A DNA stretch of 64,000 nucleotides. Source: Callipepla californica brunnescens. Taxonomy: Eukaryota > Chordata > Aves > Galliformes > Odontophoridae. How positions within the stretch are numbered: the stretch's first letter is position 1; every line of letters begins with the position of its first letter. Where the stretch lies: assembly GCA_023055505.1 (NCBI GenBank), contig JALIRH010000122.1:869885-933884 (forward strand), written 5' to 3'. Positions 44,546 through 59,500 of the stretch are shown here, piece after piece. Position numbers and translations under genes: made by a program. The notes beneath the pieces were generated by a model, which searched no databases, had not been told where the DNA came from, and saw only the letters and a list, made by a program, of their open reading frames with translations.

Positions 44546-47500
44546 AGGGCAGCAGTGTCGAAGCCATGGCGCAGCTATGGGGCAAGAGTGAGGAAGCTAT
44601 GGGGCAGCTATGAGGAGGCTATTGGAAGGCTATGGGGCAACAGTGGGCAGCTACGAGGGAGCTATGGGGCAGCAGTGGAACAGCTATGAGGTGGCTATGG
44701 AGAGGCTATGGGGCAGCTGTGGGGCAGCAGTGTGGAAGCCATGGGGCAGCTATGAGGCATCAGTGAGGCAGCTATGGAGCAGCTATGAGAGGGCTATTGG
44801 AGGGCTATGGGGCAGCGGTGGGGCAGCTATGAGGGGCCTCTAGGGCAGCAGTGGGGCAGCTATGGGGCAGCAGTGGTGCAGCTATGAGGTGGCTATAAGG
44901 AGTTTAGGAGGAGGCTATAGGTCATCTATGGAGCGGTCACGGGGAAAGAGAGGGGCAGCTATGGGGCCGCTATGAGGAGGCTATTGGAAGGCTATGGGGC
45001 AGCTCTGAGGTACCTATGGGGTACGAGTGAGGCAGCTATGAAACAGCTATGTGGTTGCATTAGGGCAGCTATAGGGCAGCAGTGGGGAAGCTATGGGGAG
45101 GCTATTGAGACGCTATGGGGCAGCTATGGGGCAGCAGTGAGGTACCCACATGGCAGTTATTAGGCTGCAGTGAGTTAGCTACAAGGAAGCTATGGGGAGG
45201 CAATGGGGCAGTAGTGGGGCATCTAATGGGCAGTAGTGGGGCATCTATGGAACACCATTGGGGGAGCTATGGGGCAGCTATGAGAAAGCTATGGGGCGGC
45301 TATAAGGCAGCAGTGAGGCAGCTGTGGGGCAGCTATGGGGCAGCTATGAAGCTGCCATGGGGCAGCATTGAGGCAGCAGTGAGTCAGCAGTGGGGAAGCT
45401 ATGAGGAGGCTATTGAGATGCTATGGGGCAGCTATGGGGCAGCAGTGAGGTACCCATGGGGCAGTTATTAGGCTGCAGTGAGTTAGCTACAAGGAAGCTT
45501 TGGGGAGGCAATGGGGCAGTAGTGGGGCATCTAATGGGCAGTAGTGGGGCATCTATGGAACACCATTGGGGGAGCTATGGGGCAGCTATGAGAAAGCTAT
45601 GGGGCGGCTATAAGGCAGCAGTGAGGCAGCTGTGGGGCAGCTATGGGGCAGCTATGAAGCTGCCATGGGGCAGCATTGAGGCAGCAGTGAGTCAGCAGTG
45701 GGGCAGCTATGAGGAGGCTATGATGAGGCAATGCGGGAGCTATAGGTCAGTAGTGATGCAGCAGTGGGGCAGCAATAAGGAAGCAGTGAGGCAGCTATGG
45801 GGCAGCAGTGAGGCAGCTATGAGCAGGATACGGGGTGCATATGGGGCAGATATGGGGCGTCTTTGGCGCAAGAGTGGGGCAGCTATGGGGGAGCAGTGGG
45901 CCAGCTATGGGGCAACAGTGGCGCAGCTATTGGGTGGCTATGAGGCAGCCATAGGGCAGCGACGGGGCAGCTATGAGGAGGCTATTGGGCAGCTGTGGGG
46001 CAGCAGTGTCGAAGCCATGGCACAGCTATGGGGCAGCTATGAGGAGGCCAATGGAAGGCTATGGGGCAACAGTGGGCAGCTACGAGGGAGCTATGGGGCA
46101 GCAGTGGAACAGCTATGAGGTGGCTATGGAGAGGCTATGGGGCACCTGTGGGGCAGGAGTGTGGAAGCCATGGGGCAGCTATGAGGCATCAGTGAGGCAG
46201 CTATGGAGCAGCTATGAGGAGGCTATTGGAGGGCTATGGGGCAGCGGTGGGGCAGCTAAGGGGGCTCTAGGGCAGCAGTGGGGCAGCTATGGGGCAGCAG
46301 AGGTGCAGCTATGAGGTGGCTATTATTGGAAGGCTATGGGGCAGCTCTGAGGTACCTATGGGGTACGAGTGAGGCAGCTATGAAACAGCTATGTGGTTGC
46401 ATTAGGGCAGCTATAGGGCAGCAGTGGGGAAGCTATGAGGAGGCTATTGAGACGCTATGGGGCAGCTATGGGGCAGCAGTGAGGTACCCACATGGCAGTT
46501 ATAGGGCTGCAGTGAGTTAGCTACGGGGAAGCTATGGGGTGTCTATGGGGCAGTAGTGGGGCATCTAATGGGCAGTAGTGGGGCATCTATGGACCACCTT
46601 TGGGGCAGCTATGGGCCAGCTATGAGAAGGCTATGGGGCGGTTATAGGTCAGCAGTGAGGCAGCTGTGGGGCAGCTATGGGGCAGCTACGAAGCTGCCAT
46701 GGGGCAGCATTGAGGCAGCAGTGAGTCAGCAGTGGGGCAGCTATGAGGAGGCTATGATGAGGCAATGCTGGAGCTATAGATCAGTAGTGATGCAGCAGTG
46801 GAGCAGCAATAAGGAAGCAGTGAGGCAGCTATGGGGCAGCAGTGAGGCAGGTATGAGCAGGATATGGGGAGCATATGGGGCAGATATGGGGCAGCTTTGG
46901 GGCAAGAGTCGGGCAGCTATGGGGGGAGCAGTGGGCCAACTATGAGGTGGCTACGGGGAGACTATGGGGCAGCAGTGAGTTAGCTATGGGGCGGCTATGG
47001 GGCAGCAGTGGGGCAGCTATGAGGCAGCTAGGTGGCAGGTAAAGGGCAGCAGAGATGTAGTCATGGGGCAGCAATGGGGTAGCTATGAGGAGGGCTATAG
47101 GGAGGCTATTGGGGCAGCTATGGGGCAGCAGTGAGGCAGCAATGGGGCTGTTATGGGGCAGCAGTGAGGAAGCTATGGGGAAGCTATGAGGAAGCTATGG
47201 GGAGGCTATGGGGCAGAAGTCGGGCAGCTATGGGGAAAGAGTAGGGCAGCAGTGAGTTGGCTATGGGGAGGCTGTGGGATATTAGTGGGGCAGCTATTGG
47301 GCAAAAGTGGGGCAGCAGTGGGGCAAGAGTGGAGCAGCGATGGGGCAGCAGTGCGGCAGCTATGGTGGCAGCAATGGAGCAGCAGTGAGGCAGCCATCGG
47401 GCAGTTCTGGGGGCAGCAATGAGGCAGCTATGGGGGAGCAGTGAAGCAGCTATGGGGCAACAGTGGCGCAGCTATTGGGTGGCTATGAGGCAGCCATAGG

Positions 47501-50500
47501 GCAGCTACGGGGCAGCTATGAGGAGGCTATGGGGCAGCTGTGGGGCAGCAGTGTCGAAGCCATGGCGCAGCTATGGGGCAAGAGTGAGGAAGCTATGGAG
47601 CAGCTATGAGGAGGCTATTGGAGGGCTATGGGGTAGCGGTGGGGCAGCTATGAGGGGGCTCTAGGGCAGCAGTGGGGCAGCTATGAGGTGGCTATAAGGA
47701 GTTTAGGAGGAGGCTATGAGTCATCTATGGAGCGATCATGGGGTAAGAGAGAGGCAGCTATGGGGCAGCTATGAGGAGGCTATTGGAAGGCTATGGGGCA
47801 GCTCTGAGGTACCTATGGGGTACGAGTGAGGCAGCTATGAAACAGCTATGTGGTTGCATTAGGGCAGCTATTAGGGCAGCAGTGGGGAAGCTATGAGGAG
47901 GCTATTGAGACGCTATGGGGCAGCTATGGGGCAGCAGTGTGGTACCCATGGGGCAGTTATTAGGCTGCAGTGAGTTAGCTACAAGGAAGCTTTGGGGGAG
48001 GCAATGGGGCAGTAGTGGGGCATCTAATGGGCAGTAGTGGGGCATCTATGGAACACCATTGGGGGAGCTATGGGCCAGCTATGAGAAAGCTATGGGGGCG
48101 GCTATAAGGCAGCAGTGAGGCAGCTGTGGGGGCAGCTATGGGGCAGCTATGAAGCTGCCATGGGGCAGCATTGAGGCAGCAGTGAGTCAGCAGTGGGGAA
48201 GCTATGAGGAGGCTATTGAGATGCTATGGGGCAGCTATGGGGCAGCAGTGAGGTACCCATGGGGGCAGTTATAGGGCTGCAGTGAGTTAGCTACGGGGAA
48301 GCTATTGGAAGGCAATGGGGCAGCAGTGGGGCAGCAGTGGGGCAGCTATGGAACACCATTGGGGGAGCTATGGGCCAGCTATGAGAAGGCTATGGGGCGG
48401 CTATGGGGCAGCAGAGAGGCAGCTGTGGGGCAGCTATGGGGCAGCTATGAAGCTGCCATGGGGCAGCATTGAGGCAGCAGTGAGTCAGCAGTGGGGCAGC
48501 TATGAGCAGGCTATGATGAGGCAATGCGGGAGCTATAGGGCAGTAGTGATGCAGCAGTGAGGCAGCTATGGGGCAGCAGTGAGGCAGCTATGAGCAGGAT
48601 ACGGGGAGCATATGGGGCAGATATGGGGCGTCTTTGGCGCAAGAGTGGGGCAGCTATGGGGGAGCAGTGAAGCAGCTATGGGGCAACAGTGGCGCAGCTA
48701 TGTGGGTGGCTATGAGGCAGCCATAGGGCAGCGACGGGGGCAGCTATGAGGAGGCTATTGGGCAGCTGTGGGGCAGCAGTGTCGAAGCCATGGCGCAGCT
48801 ATGGGGCAGCTATGAGGAGGCTAATGGAAGGCTATGGGGCAACAATGGGCAGCTACGAGGGAGCTATAGGGCAGCAGTGGAACAGCTATGAGGTGGCTAT
48901 GGAGAGGCTATGGGGCAGTAGTGGGGTAGCTATGGGGTGGCTTTGGGGCAGCTATGGGGCAAGAGTAGGGCAGCTATGTGGCAGCTATGAGGAGGATATG
49001 GGGAGCATATGGGGCAGATATGGGGCGGCTGTGGGGCACCTATGGGGCAGCAGTGGAACAGCTATGAGCTGGCTATGGCGTGGCAGTAGTGTGGAAGCCA
49101 TGGGGCAGCTCTGGGATAGCAGTGAAACAGCAGTGGGGCAGGAAAGGAGCATCAGTGAGGCAGCTATGGGGTAGCTATGAGGAGGCTATTGGAATACTAC
49201 GGGGCAGCGGTGGGGCAGCTATGAGGGGGCTATATTGAAGCAGTGGGGCAGATAGGGGGCAGCAGTGGGGCAGCTATGTGGTGGCTATGAGGAGGTTAGG
49301 AGAAGGCTATGGGTCAGCTATGGGGCGGCTACGGGGAAAGAGTGGGGCTGCTATGGGGCAGCACTGGGGCAGCTATGGCGCAGCAGTGGGGCAGCAGTGA
49401 GTTACCTATGGGGAGGCAATGGGGGCAGCAGTGAGTTAGCTATGGGGCAGATATGGAGCAGCTGTGGGGTAGATATGAGGCAACTATGTGGCAGATATGG
49501 GGCAGCAGTAAGGCAGGTATGGGGCCGTTATGGGGCAGCAGTGATGCAGCTATGGGGCAGCTATGGGGAAAGATTGGGGCAGCTATGGCAGCAGTGGGGC
49601 AGCTATGGGGAAGCAGTGATGCAGCTATGAGGAGGATATGGCGATGCTATGGGGCAGCAGTGGGGCAGTTATGAGGAGGCTATGGGGAGGCTACGGGGCA
49701 GCTGCGGGGCAGCTTTTTGGCAGTAGTGGAGCAGGTATGAAGCAGCAGAGGGGCAGAAGTGGGGCAGTAGTGGGGCAGCTATGGGGCGGCTATAAAGCAG
49801 TAGTGGGGCATCTAATGGGCAGTAGTGGGGCAGCTATAAAACTGCAATGGGGCAGCTATGGAACAGCAGTGGGGCATCTATGGAACAGCACTGGGGGATC
49901 TACGGGCCAGCTATGAGGAGGCTATGGGGCGGCTATGGAGCAGCAGTGAGGCAGCTATGGGGCAGCTATGAAGCAGCCATGGGGCAGCATTGAGGCAGCA
50001 GTGAGGCAGTAGTGGGGCACCTATAAGGAAGCAGCTATGAGCAGGATATGGGGAGCCTATGGGGCAGACATGGGGCGGCTTTGGGGCAAGAGTGGGGCAG
50101 CTATGGGGCAGCAGAGGGGCAGCTATGAGGTGGCTATGGGGAGGCTATGGGGCAGCAGTGAGATAGCTATGGGTCGGCTATGGGGCAGCTGTGGGGCAGC
50201 AGTGTGGAAGCCATGGGGCAGCTATGAGGCATCAGTGAGGCAGCTATGGAGCAGCTATGAGAGGGCTATTGGAGGGCTATGGGGCAGCGGTGGGGCAGCT
50301 ATGAGGGGCCTCTAGGGCAGCAGTGGGGCAGCTATGGGGCAGGCAGTGGTGCAGCTATGAGGTGGCTATAAGGAGTTTAGGAGGAGGCTATGGGTCATCT
50401 ATGGAGCGGTCACGGGGAAAGAGAGGGGCAGCTATGGGGCCGCTATGAGGAGGCTATTGGAAGGCTATGGGGCAGCTCTGAGGTACCTATGGGGTACGAG

Positions 50501-53500
50501 TGAGGCAGCTATGAAACAGCTATGTGGTTGCATTAGGGCAGCTATAGGGCAGCAGTGGGGAAGCTATGAGGAGGCTATTGAGACGCTATGGGGCAGCTAT
50601 GGGGCAGCAATGAGGTACCCAAGGGGCAGTTATTAGGCTGCAGTGAGTTAGCTACAAGGAAGCTATGGGGAGGCAATGGGGCAGTAGTGGGGCATCTAAT
50701 GGGCAGTAGTGGGGCATCTATGGAACACCATTGGGGGAGCTATGGGGCAGCTATGAGAAAGCTATGGGGCGGCTATAAGGCAGCAGTGAGGCAGCTGTGG
50801 GGCAGCTATGGGGCAGCTATGAAGCTGCCATGGGGCAGCATTGAGGCAGCAGTGAGTCAGCAGTGGGGAAGCTATGAGGAGGCTATTGAGATGCTATGGG
50901 GCAGCTATGGGGCAGCAGTGAGGTACCCACATGGCAGTTATAGGGCTGCAGTGAGTTAGCTACGGGGAAGCTATGGGGTGTATATGGGGCAGTAGTGGGG
51001 CATCTAATGGGCAGTAGTGGGGCATCTATGGACCACCTTTGGGGCAGCTATGGGCCAGCTATGAGAAGGCTATGGGGCGGTTATAGGGCAGCAGTGAGGC
51101 AGCTGTGGGGCAGCTATGGGGCAGCTACGAAGCTGCCATGGGGCAGCATTGAGGCAGCAGTGAGTCAGCAGTGGGGAAGCTATGAGGAGGCTATTGAGAT
51201 GCTATGGGGCAGCTATGGGGCAGCAGTGAGGTACCCATGGGGCAGTTATAGGGCTGCAGTAAGTTAGCTACGGGGAAGCTATGGGGAGGCAATGGGGCAG
51301 CACTGGAACAGCAGTGGGGCAGCAGTGGGGCAATAGTGGGGCAGCTATGGGGCAGTAGTGGGGCATCTATGGGACACCATTGGGGGAGCTATGGGCCAGC
51401 TATGAAGCTGCCATGGGGCAGCATTGAGGCAGCAGTGAGTCAGCAGTGGGGCAGCTATGAGGAGGCTATGATGAGGCAATGCGGGAGCTATAGGTCAGTA
51501 GTGATGCAGCAGTGGGGCAGCAATAAGGAAGCAGTGAGGCAGCTATGGGGCAGCAGTGAGGCAGCTATGAGCAGGATACGGGGTGCATATGGGGCAGATA
51601 TGGGGCGTCTTTGGCGCAAGAGTGGGGCAGCTATGGGGGAGCAGTGAAGCAGCTATGGGGCAACAGTGGCGCAGCTATTGGGTGGCTATGAGGCAGCCAT
51701 AGGGCAGCGACGGGGCAGCTATGAGGAGGCTATTGGGCAGCTGTGGGGCAGCAGTGTCGAAGCCATGGCGCAGCTATGGGGCAGCTATGAGGAGGCCAAT
51801 GGAAGGCTATGGGGCAACAGTGGGCAGCTACGAGGGAGCTATGGGGCAGCAGTGGAACAGCTATGAGGTGGCTATGGAGAGGCTATGGGGCACCTGTGGG
51901 GCAGGAGTGTGGAAGCCATGGGGCAGCTATGAGGCATCAGTGAGGCAGCTATGGAGCAGCTATGAGGAGGCTATTGGAGGGCTATGGGGCAGCGGTGGGG
52001 CAGCTAAGGGGGCTCTAGGGCAGCAGTGGGGCAGCTATGGGGCAGCAGAGGTGCAGCTATGAGGTGGCTATTGGAAGGCTATGGGGCAGCTCTGAGGTAC
52101 CTATGGGGTACGAGTGAGGCAGCTATGAAACAGCTATGTGGTTGCATTAGGGCAGCTATAGGGCAGCAGTGGGGAAGCTATGAGGAGGCTATTGAGACGC
52201 TATGGGGCAGCTATGGGGCAGCAGTGAGGTACCCACATGGCAGTTATAGGGCTGCAGTGAGTTAGCTACGGGGAAGCTATGGGGTGTCTATGGGGCAGTA
52301 GTGGGGCATCTAATGGGCAGTAGTGGGGCATCTATGGACCACCTTTGGGGCAGCTATGGGCCAGCTATGAGAAGGCTATGGGGCGGTTATAGGGCAGCAG
52401 TGAGGCAGCTGTGGGGCAGCTATGGGGCAGCTACGAAGCTGCCATGGGGCAGCATTGAGGCAGCAGTGAGTCAGCAGTGGGGCAGCTATGAGGAGGCTAT
52501 GATGAGGCAATGCTGGAGCTATAGATCAGTAGTGATGCAGCAGTGGAGCAGTAATAAGGAAGCAGTGAGGCAGCTATGGGGCAGCAGTGAGGCAGGTATG
52601 AGCAGGATATGGGGAGCATATGGGGCAGATATGGGGCAGCTTTGGGGCAAGAGTCGGGCAGCTATGGGGGAGCAGTGGGCCAACTATGAGGTGGCTACGG
52701 GGAGACTATGGGGCAGCAGTGAGTTAGCTATGGGGCGGCTATGGGGCAGCAGTGGGGCAGCTATGAGGCAGCTAGGTGGCAGGTAAAGGGCAGCAGAGAT
52801 GTAGTCATGGGGCAGCAATGGGGTAGCTATGAGGAGGCTATAGGGAGGCTATTGGGCAGCTATGGGGCAGCAGTGAGGCAGCAATGGGGCTGTTATGGGG
52901 CAGCAGTGAGGAAGCTATGGGGAAGCTATGAGGAAGCTATGGGGAGGCTATGGGGCAGAAGTCGGGCAGCTATGGGGAAAGAGTAGGGCAGCAGTGAGTT
53001 GGCTATGGGGAGGCTGTGGGATATTAGTGGGGCAGCTATTGGGCAAAAGTGGGGCAGCAGTGGGGCAAGAGTGGAGCAGCGATGGGGCAGCAGTGCGGCA
53101 GCTATAGGGCAGCAATGGAGCAGCAGTGAGGCAGCCATCGGGCAGTTCTGGGGCAGCAATGAGGCAGCTATGGGGGAGCAGTGAAGCAGCTATGGGGCAA
53201 CAGTGGCGCAGCTATTGGGTGGCTATGAGGCAGCCATAGGGCAGCTACGGGGCAGCTATGAGGAGGCTATGGGGCAGCTGTGGGGCAGCAGTGTCGAAGC
53301 CATGGCGCAGCTATGGGGCAAGAGTGAGGAAGCTATGGAGCAGCTATGAGGAGGCTATTGGAGGGCTATGGGGTAGCGGTGGGGCAGCTATGAGGGGGCT
53401 CTAGGGCAGCAGTGGGGCAGCTATGAGGTGGCTATAAGGAGTTTAGGAGGAGGCTATGAGTCATCTATGGAGCGATCATGGGGTAAGAGAGAGGCAGCTA

Positions 53501-56500
53501 TGGGGCAGCTATGAGGAGGCTATTGGAAGGCTATGGGGCAGCTCTGAGGTACCTATGGGGTACGAGTGAGGCAGCTATGAAACAGCTATGTGGTTGCATT
53601 AGGGCAGCTATAGGGCAGCAGTGGGGAAGCTATGAGGAGGCTATTGAGACGCTATGGGGCAGCTATGGGGCAGCAGTGTGGTACCCATGGGGCAGTTATT
53701 AGGCTGCAGTGAGTTAGCTACAAGGAAGCTTTGGGGAGGCAATGGGGCAGTAGTGGGGCATCTAATGGGCAGTAGTGGGGCATCTATGGAACACCATTGG
53801 GGGAGCTATGGGGCAGCTATGAGAAAGCTATGGGGCGGCTATAAGGCAGCAGTGAGGCAGCTGTGGGGCAGCTATGGGGCAGCTATGAAGCTGCCATGGG
53901 GCAGCATTGAGGCAGCAGTGAGTCAGCAGTGGGGAAGCTATGAGGAGGCTATTGAGATGCTATGGGGCAGCTATGGGGCAGCAGTGAGGTACCCATGGGG
54001 CAGTTATAGGGCTGCAGTGAGTTAGCTACGGGGAAGCTATTGGAAGGCAATGGGGCAGCAGTGGGGCAGCAGTGGGGCAGCTATGGAACACCATTGGGGG
54101 AGCTATGGGCCAGCTATGAGAAGGCTATGGGGCGGCTATGGGGCAGCAGAGAGGCAGCTGTGGGGCAGCTATGGGGCAGCTATGAAGCTGCCATGGGGCA
54201 GCATTGAGGCAGCAGTGAGTCAGCAGTGGGGCAGCTATGAGCAGGCTATGATGAGGCAATGCGGGAGCTATAGGGCAGTAGTGATGCAGCAGTGAGGCAG
54301 CTATGGGGCAGCAGTGAGGCAGCTATGAGCAGGATACGGGGAGCATATGGGGCAGATATGGGGCGTCTTTGGCGCAAGAGTGGGGCAGCTATGGGGGAGC
54401 AGTGAAGCAGCTATGGGGCAACAGTGGCGCAGCTATTGGGTGGCTATGAGGCAGCCATAGGGCAGCGACGGGGCAGCTATGAGGAGGCTATTGGGCAGCT
54501 GTGGGGCAGCAGTGTCGAAGCCATGGCGCAGCTATGGGGCAGCTATGAGGAGGCTAATGGAAGGCTATGGGGCAACAATGGGCAGCTACGAGGGAGCTAT
54601 AGGGCAGCAGTGGAACAGCTATGAGGTGGCTATGGAGAGGCTATGGGGCAGTAGTGGGGTAGCTATGGGGTGGCTTTGGGGCAGCTATGGGGCAAGAGTA
54701 GGGCAGCTATGTGGCAGCTATGAGGAGGATATGGGGAGCATATGGGGCAGATATGGGGCGGCTGTGGGGCACCTATGGGGCAGCAGTGGAACAGCTATGA
54801 GCTGGCTATGGCGTGGCAGTAGTGTGGAAGCCATGGGGCAGCTCTGGGATAGCAGTGAAACAGCAGTGGGGCAGGAAAGGAGCATCAGTGAGGCAGCTAT
54901 GGGGTAGCTATGAGGAGGCTATTGGAATACTACGGGGCAGCGGTGGGGCAGCTATGAGGGGGCTATATTGAAGCAGTGGGGCAGATAGGGGGCAGCAGTG
55001 GGGCAGCTATGTGGTGGCTATGAGGAGGTTAGGAGAAGGCTATGGGTCAGCTATGGGGCGGCTACGGGGAAAGAGTGGGGCTGCTATGGGGCAGCACTGG
55101 GGCAGCTATGGCGCAGCAGTGGGGCAGCAGTGAGTTACCTATGGGGAGGCAATGGGGCAGCAGTGAGTTAGCTATGGGGCAGATATGGAGCAGCTGTGGG
55201 GTAGATATGAGGCAACTATGTGGCAGATATGGGGCAGCAGTAAGGCAGGTATGGGGCCGTTATGGGGCAGCAGTGATGCAGCTATGGGGCAGCTATGGGG
55301 AAAGATTGGGGCAGCTATGGCAGCAGTGGGGCAGCTATGGGGAAGCAGTGATGCAGCTATGAGGAGGATATGGCGATGCTATGGGGCAGCAGTGGGGCAG
55401 TTATGAGGAGGCTATGGGGAGGCTACGGGGCAGCTGCGGGGCAGCTTTTTGGCAGTAGTGGAGCAGGTATGAAGCAGCAGAGGGGCAGAAGTGGGGCAGT
55501 AGTGGGGCAGCTATGGGGCGGCTATAAAGCAGTAGTGGGGCATCTAATGGGCAGTAGTGGGGCAGCTATAAAACTGCAATGGGGCAGCTATGGAACAGCA
55601 GTGGGGCATCTATGGAACAGCACTGGGGGATCTACGGGCCAGCTATGAGGAGGCTATGGGGCGGCTATGGAGCAGCAGTGAGGCAGCTATGGGGCAGCTA
55701 TGAAGCAGCCATGGGGCAGCATTGAGGCAGCAGTGAGGCAGTAGTGGGGCACCTATAAGGAAGCAGCTATGAGCAGGATATGGGGAGCCTATGGGGCAGA
55801 CATGGGGCGGCTTTGGGGCAAGAGTGGGGCAGCTATGGGGCAGCAGAGGGGCAGCTATGAGGTGGCTATGGGGAGGCTATGGGGCAGCAGTGAGATAGCT
55901 ATGGGTCGGCTATGGGGCAGCTGTGGGGCAGCAGTGTGGAAGCCATGGGGCAGCTATGAGGCATCAGTGAGGCAGCTATGGAGCAGCTATGAGAGGGCTA
56001 TTGGAGGGCTATGGGGCAGCGGTGGGGCAGCTATGAGGGGCCTCTAGGGCAGCAGTGGGGCAGCTATGGGGCAGCAGTGGTGCAGCTATGAGGTGGCTAT
56101 AAGGAGTTTAGGAGGAGGCTATGGGTCATCTATGGAGCGGTCACGGGGAAAGAGAGGGGCAGCTATGGGGCCGCTATGAGGAGGCTATTGGAAGGCTATG
56201 GGGCAGCTCTGAGGTACCTATGGGGTACGAGTGAGGCAGCTATGAAACAGCTATGTGGTTGCATTAGGGCAGCTATAGGGCAGCAGTGGGGAAGCTATGA
56301 GGAGGCTATTGAGACGCTATGGGGCAGCTATGGGGCAGCAATGAGGTACCCAAGGGGCAGTTATTAGGCTGCAGTGAGTTAGCTACAAGGAAGCTATGGG
56401 GAGGCAATGGGGCAGTAGTGGGGCATCTAATGGGCAGTAGTGGGGCATCTATGGAACACCATTGGGGGAGCTATGGGGCAGCTATGAGAAAGCTATGGGG

Positions 56501-59500
56501 CGGCTATAAGGCAGCAGTGAGGCAGCTGTGGGGCAGCTATGGGGCAGCTATGAAGCTGCCATGGGGCAGCATTGAGGCAGCAGTGAGTCAGCAGTGGGGA
56601 AGCTATGAGGAGGCTATTGAGATGCTATGGGGCAGCTATGGGGCAGCAGTGAGGTACCCACATGGCAGTTATAGGGCTGCAGTGAGTTAGCTACGGGGAA
56701 GCTATGGGGTGTATATGGGGCAGTAGTGGGGCATCTAATGGGCAGTAGTGGGGCATCTATGGACCACCTTTGGGGCAGCTATGGGCCAGCTATGAGAAGG
56801 CTATGGGGCGGTTATAGGGCAGCAGTGAGGCAGCTGTGGGGCAGCTATGGGGCAGCTACGAAGCTGCCATGGGGCAGCATTGAGGCAGCAGTGAGTCAGC
56901 AGTGGGGAAGCTATGAGGAGGCTATTGAGATGCTATGGGGCAGCTATGGGGCAGCAGTGAGGTACCCATGGGGCAGTTATAGGGCTGCAGTAAGTTAGCT
57001 ACGGGGAAGCTATGGGGAGGCAATGGGGCAGCACTGGAACAGCAGTGGGGCAGCAGTGGGGCAATAGTGGGGCAGCTATGGGGCAGTAGTGGGGCATCTA
57101 TGGGACACCATTGGGGGAGCTATGGGCCAGCTATGAAGCTGCCATGGGGCAGCATTGAGGCAGCAGTGAGTCAGCAGTGGGGCAGCTATGAGGAGGCTAT
57201 GATGAGGCAATGCGGGAGCTATAGGTCAGTAGTGATGCAGCAGTGGGGCAGCAATAAGGAAGCAGTGAGGCAGCTATGGGGCAGCAGTGAGGCAGCTATG
57301 AGCAGGATACGGGGTGCATATGGGGCAGATATGGGGCGTCTTTGGCGCAAGAGTGGGGCAGCTATGGGGGAGCAGTGAAGCAGCTATGGGGCAACAGTGG
57401 CGCAGCTATTGGGTGGCTATGAGGCAGCCATAGGGCAGCGACGGGGCAGCTATGAGGAGGCTATTGGGCAGCTGTGGGGCAGCAGTGTCGAAGCCATGGC
57501 GCAGCTATGGGGCAGCTATGAGGAGGCCAATGGAAGGCTATGGGGCAACAGTGGGCAGCTACGAGGGAGCTATGGGGCAGCAGTGGAACAGCTATGAGGT
57601 GGCTATGGAGAGGCTATGGGGCACCTGTGGGGCAGGAGTGTGGAAGCCATGGGGCAGCTATGAGGCATCAGTGAGGCAGCTATGGAGCAGCTATGAGGAG
57701 GCTATTGGAGGGCTATGGGGCAGCGGTGGGGCAGCTAAGGGGGCTCTAGGGCAGCAGTGGGGCAGCTATGGGGCAGCAGAGGTGCAGCTATGAGGTGGCT
57801 ATTGGAAGGCTATGGGGCAGCTCTGAGGTACCTATGGGGTACGAGTGAGGCAGCTATGAAACAGCTATGTGGTTGCATTAGGGCAGCTATAGGGCAGCAG
57901 TGGGGAAGCTATGAGGAGGCTATTGAGACGCTATGGGGCAGCTATGGGGCAGCAGTGAGGTACCCACATGGCAGTTATAGGGCTGCAGTGAGTTAGCTAC
58001 GGGGAAGCTATGGGGTGTCTATGGGGCAGTAGTGGGGCATCTAATGGGCAGTAGTGGGGCATCTATGGACCACCTTTGGGGCAGCTATGGGCCAGCTATG
58101 AGAAGGCTATGGGGCGGTTATAGGGCAGCAGTGAGGCAGCTGTGGGGCAGCTATGGGGCAGCTACGAAGCTGCCATGGGGCAGCATTGAGGCAGCAGTGA
58201 GTCAGCAGTGGGGCAGCTATGAGGAGGCTATGATGAGGCAATGCTGGAGCTATAGATCAGTAGTGATGCAGCAGTGGAGCAGTAATAAGGAAGCAGTGAG
58301 GCAGCTATGGGGCAGCAGTGAGGCAGGTATGAGCAGGATATGGGGAGCATATGGGGCAGATATGGGGCAGCTTTGGGGCAAGAGTCGGGCAGCTATGGGG
58401 GAGCAGTGGGCCAACTATGAGGTGGCTACGGGGAGACTATGGGGCAGCAGTGAGTTAGCTATGGGGCGGCTATGGGGCAGCAGTGGGGCAGCTATGAGGC
58501 AGCTAGGTGGCAGGTAAAGGGCAGCAGAGATGTAGTCATGGGGCAGCAATGGGGTAGCTATGAGGAGGCTATAGGGAGGCTATTGGGCAGCTATGGGGCA
58601 GCAGTGAGGCAGCAATGGGGCTGTTATGGGGCAGCAGTGAGGAAGCTATGGGGAAGCTATGAGGAAGCTATGGGGAGGCTATGGGGCAGAAGTCGGGCAG
58701 CTATGGGGAAAGAGTAGGGCAGCAGTGAGTTGGCTATGGGGAGGCTGTGGGATATTAGTGGGGCAGCTATTGGGCAAAAGTGGGGCAGCAGTGGGGCAAG
58801 AGTGGAGCAGCGATGGGGCAGCAGTGCGGCAGCTATAGGGCAGCAATGGAGCAGCAGTGAGGCAGCCATCGGGCAGTTCTGGGGCAGCAATGAGGCAGCT
58901 ATGGGGGAGCAGTGAAGCAGCTATGGGGCAACAGTGGCGCAGCTATTGGGTGGCTATGAGGCAGCCATAGGGCAGCTACGGGGCAGCTATGAGGAGGCTA
59001 TGGGGCAGCTGTGGGGCAGCAGTGTCGAAGCCATGGCGCAGCTATGGGGCAAGAGTGAGGAAGCTATGGAGCAGCTATGAGGAGGCTATTGGAGGGCTAT
59101 GGGGTAGCGGTGGGGCAGCTATGAGGGGGCTCTAGGGCAGCAGTGGGGCAGCTATGAGGTGGCTATAAGGAGTTTAGGAGGAGGCTATGAGTCATCTATG
59201 GAGCGATCATGGGGTAAGAGAGAGGCAGCTATGGGGCAGCTATGAGGAGGCTATTGGAAGGCTATGGGGCAGCTCTGAGGTACCTATGGGGTACGAGTGA
59301 GGCAGCTATGAAACAGCTATGTGGTTGCATTAGGGCAGCTATAGGGCAGCAGTGGGGAAGCTATGAGGAGGCTATTGAGACGCTATGGGGCAGCTATGGG
59401 GCAGCAGTGTGGTACCCATGGGGCAGTTATTAGGCTGCAGTGAGTTAGCTACAAGGAAGCTTTGGGGAGGCAATGGGGCAGTAGTGGGGCATCTAATGGG

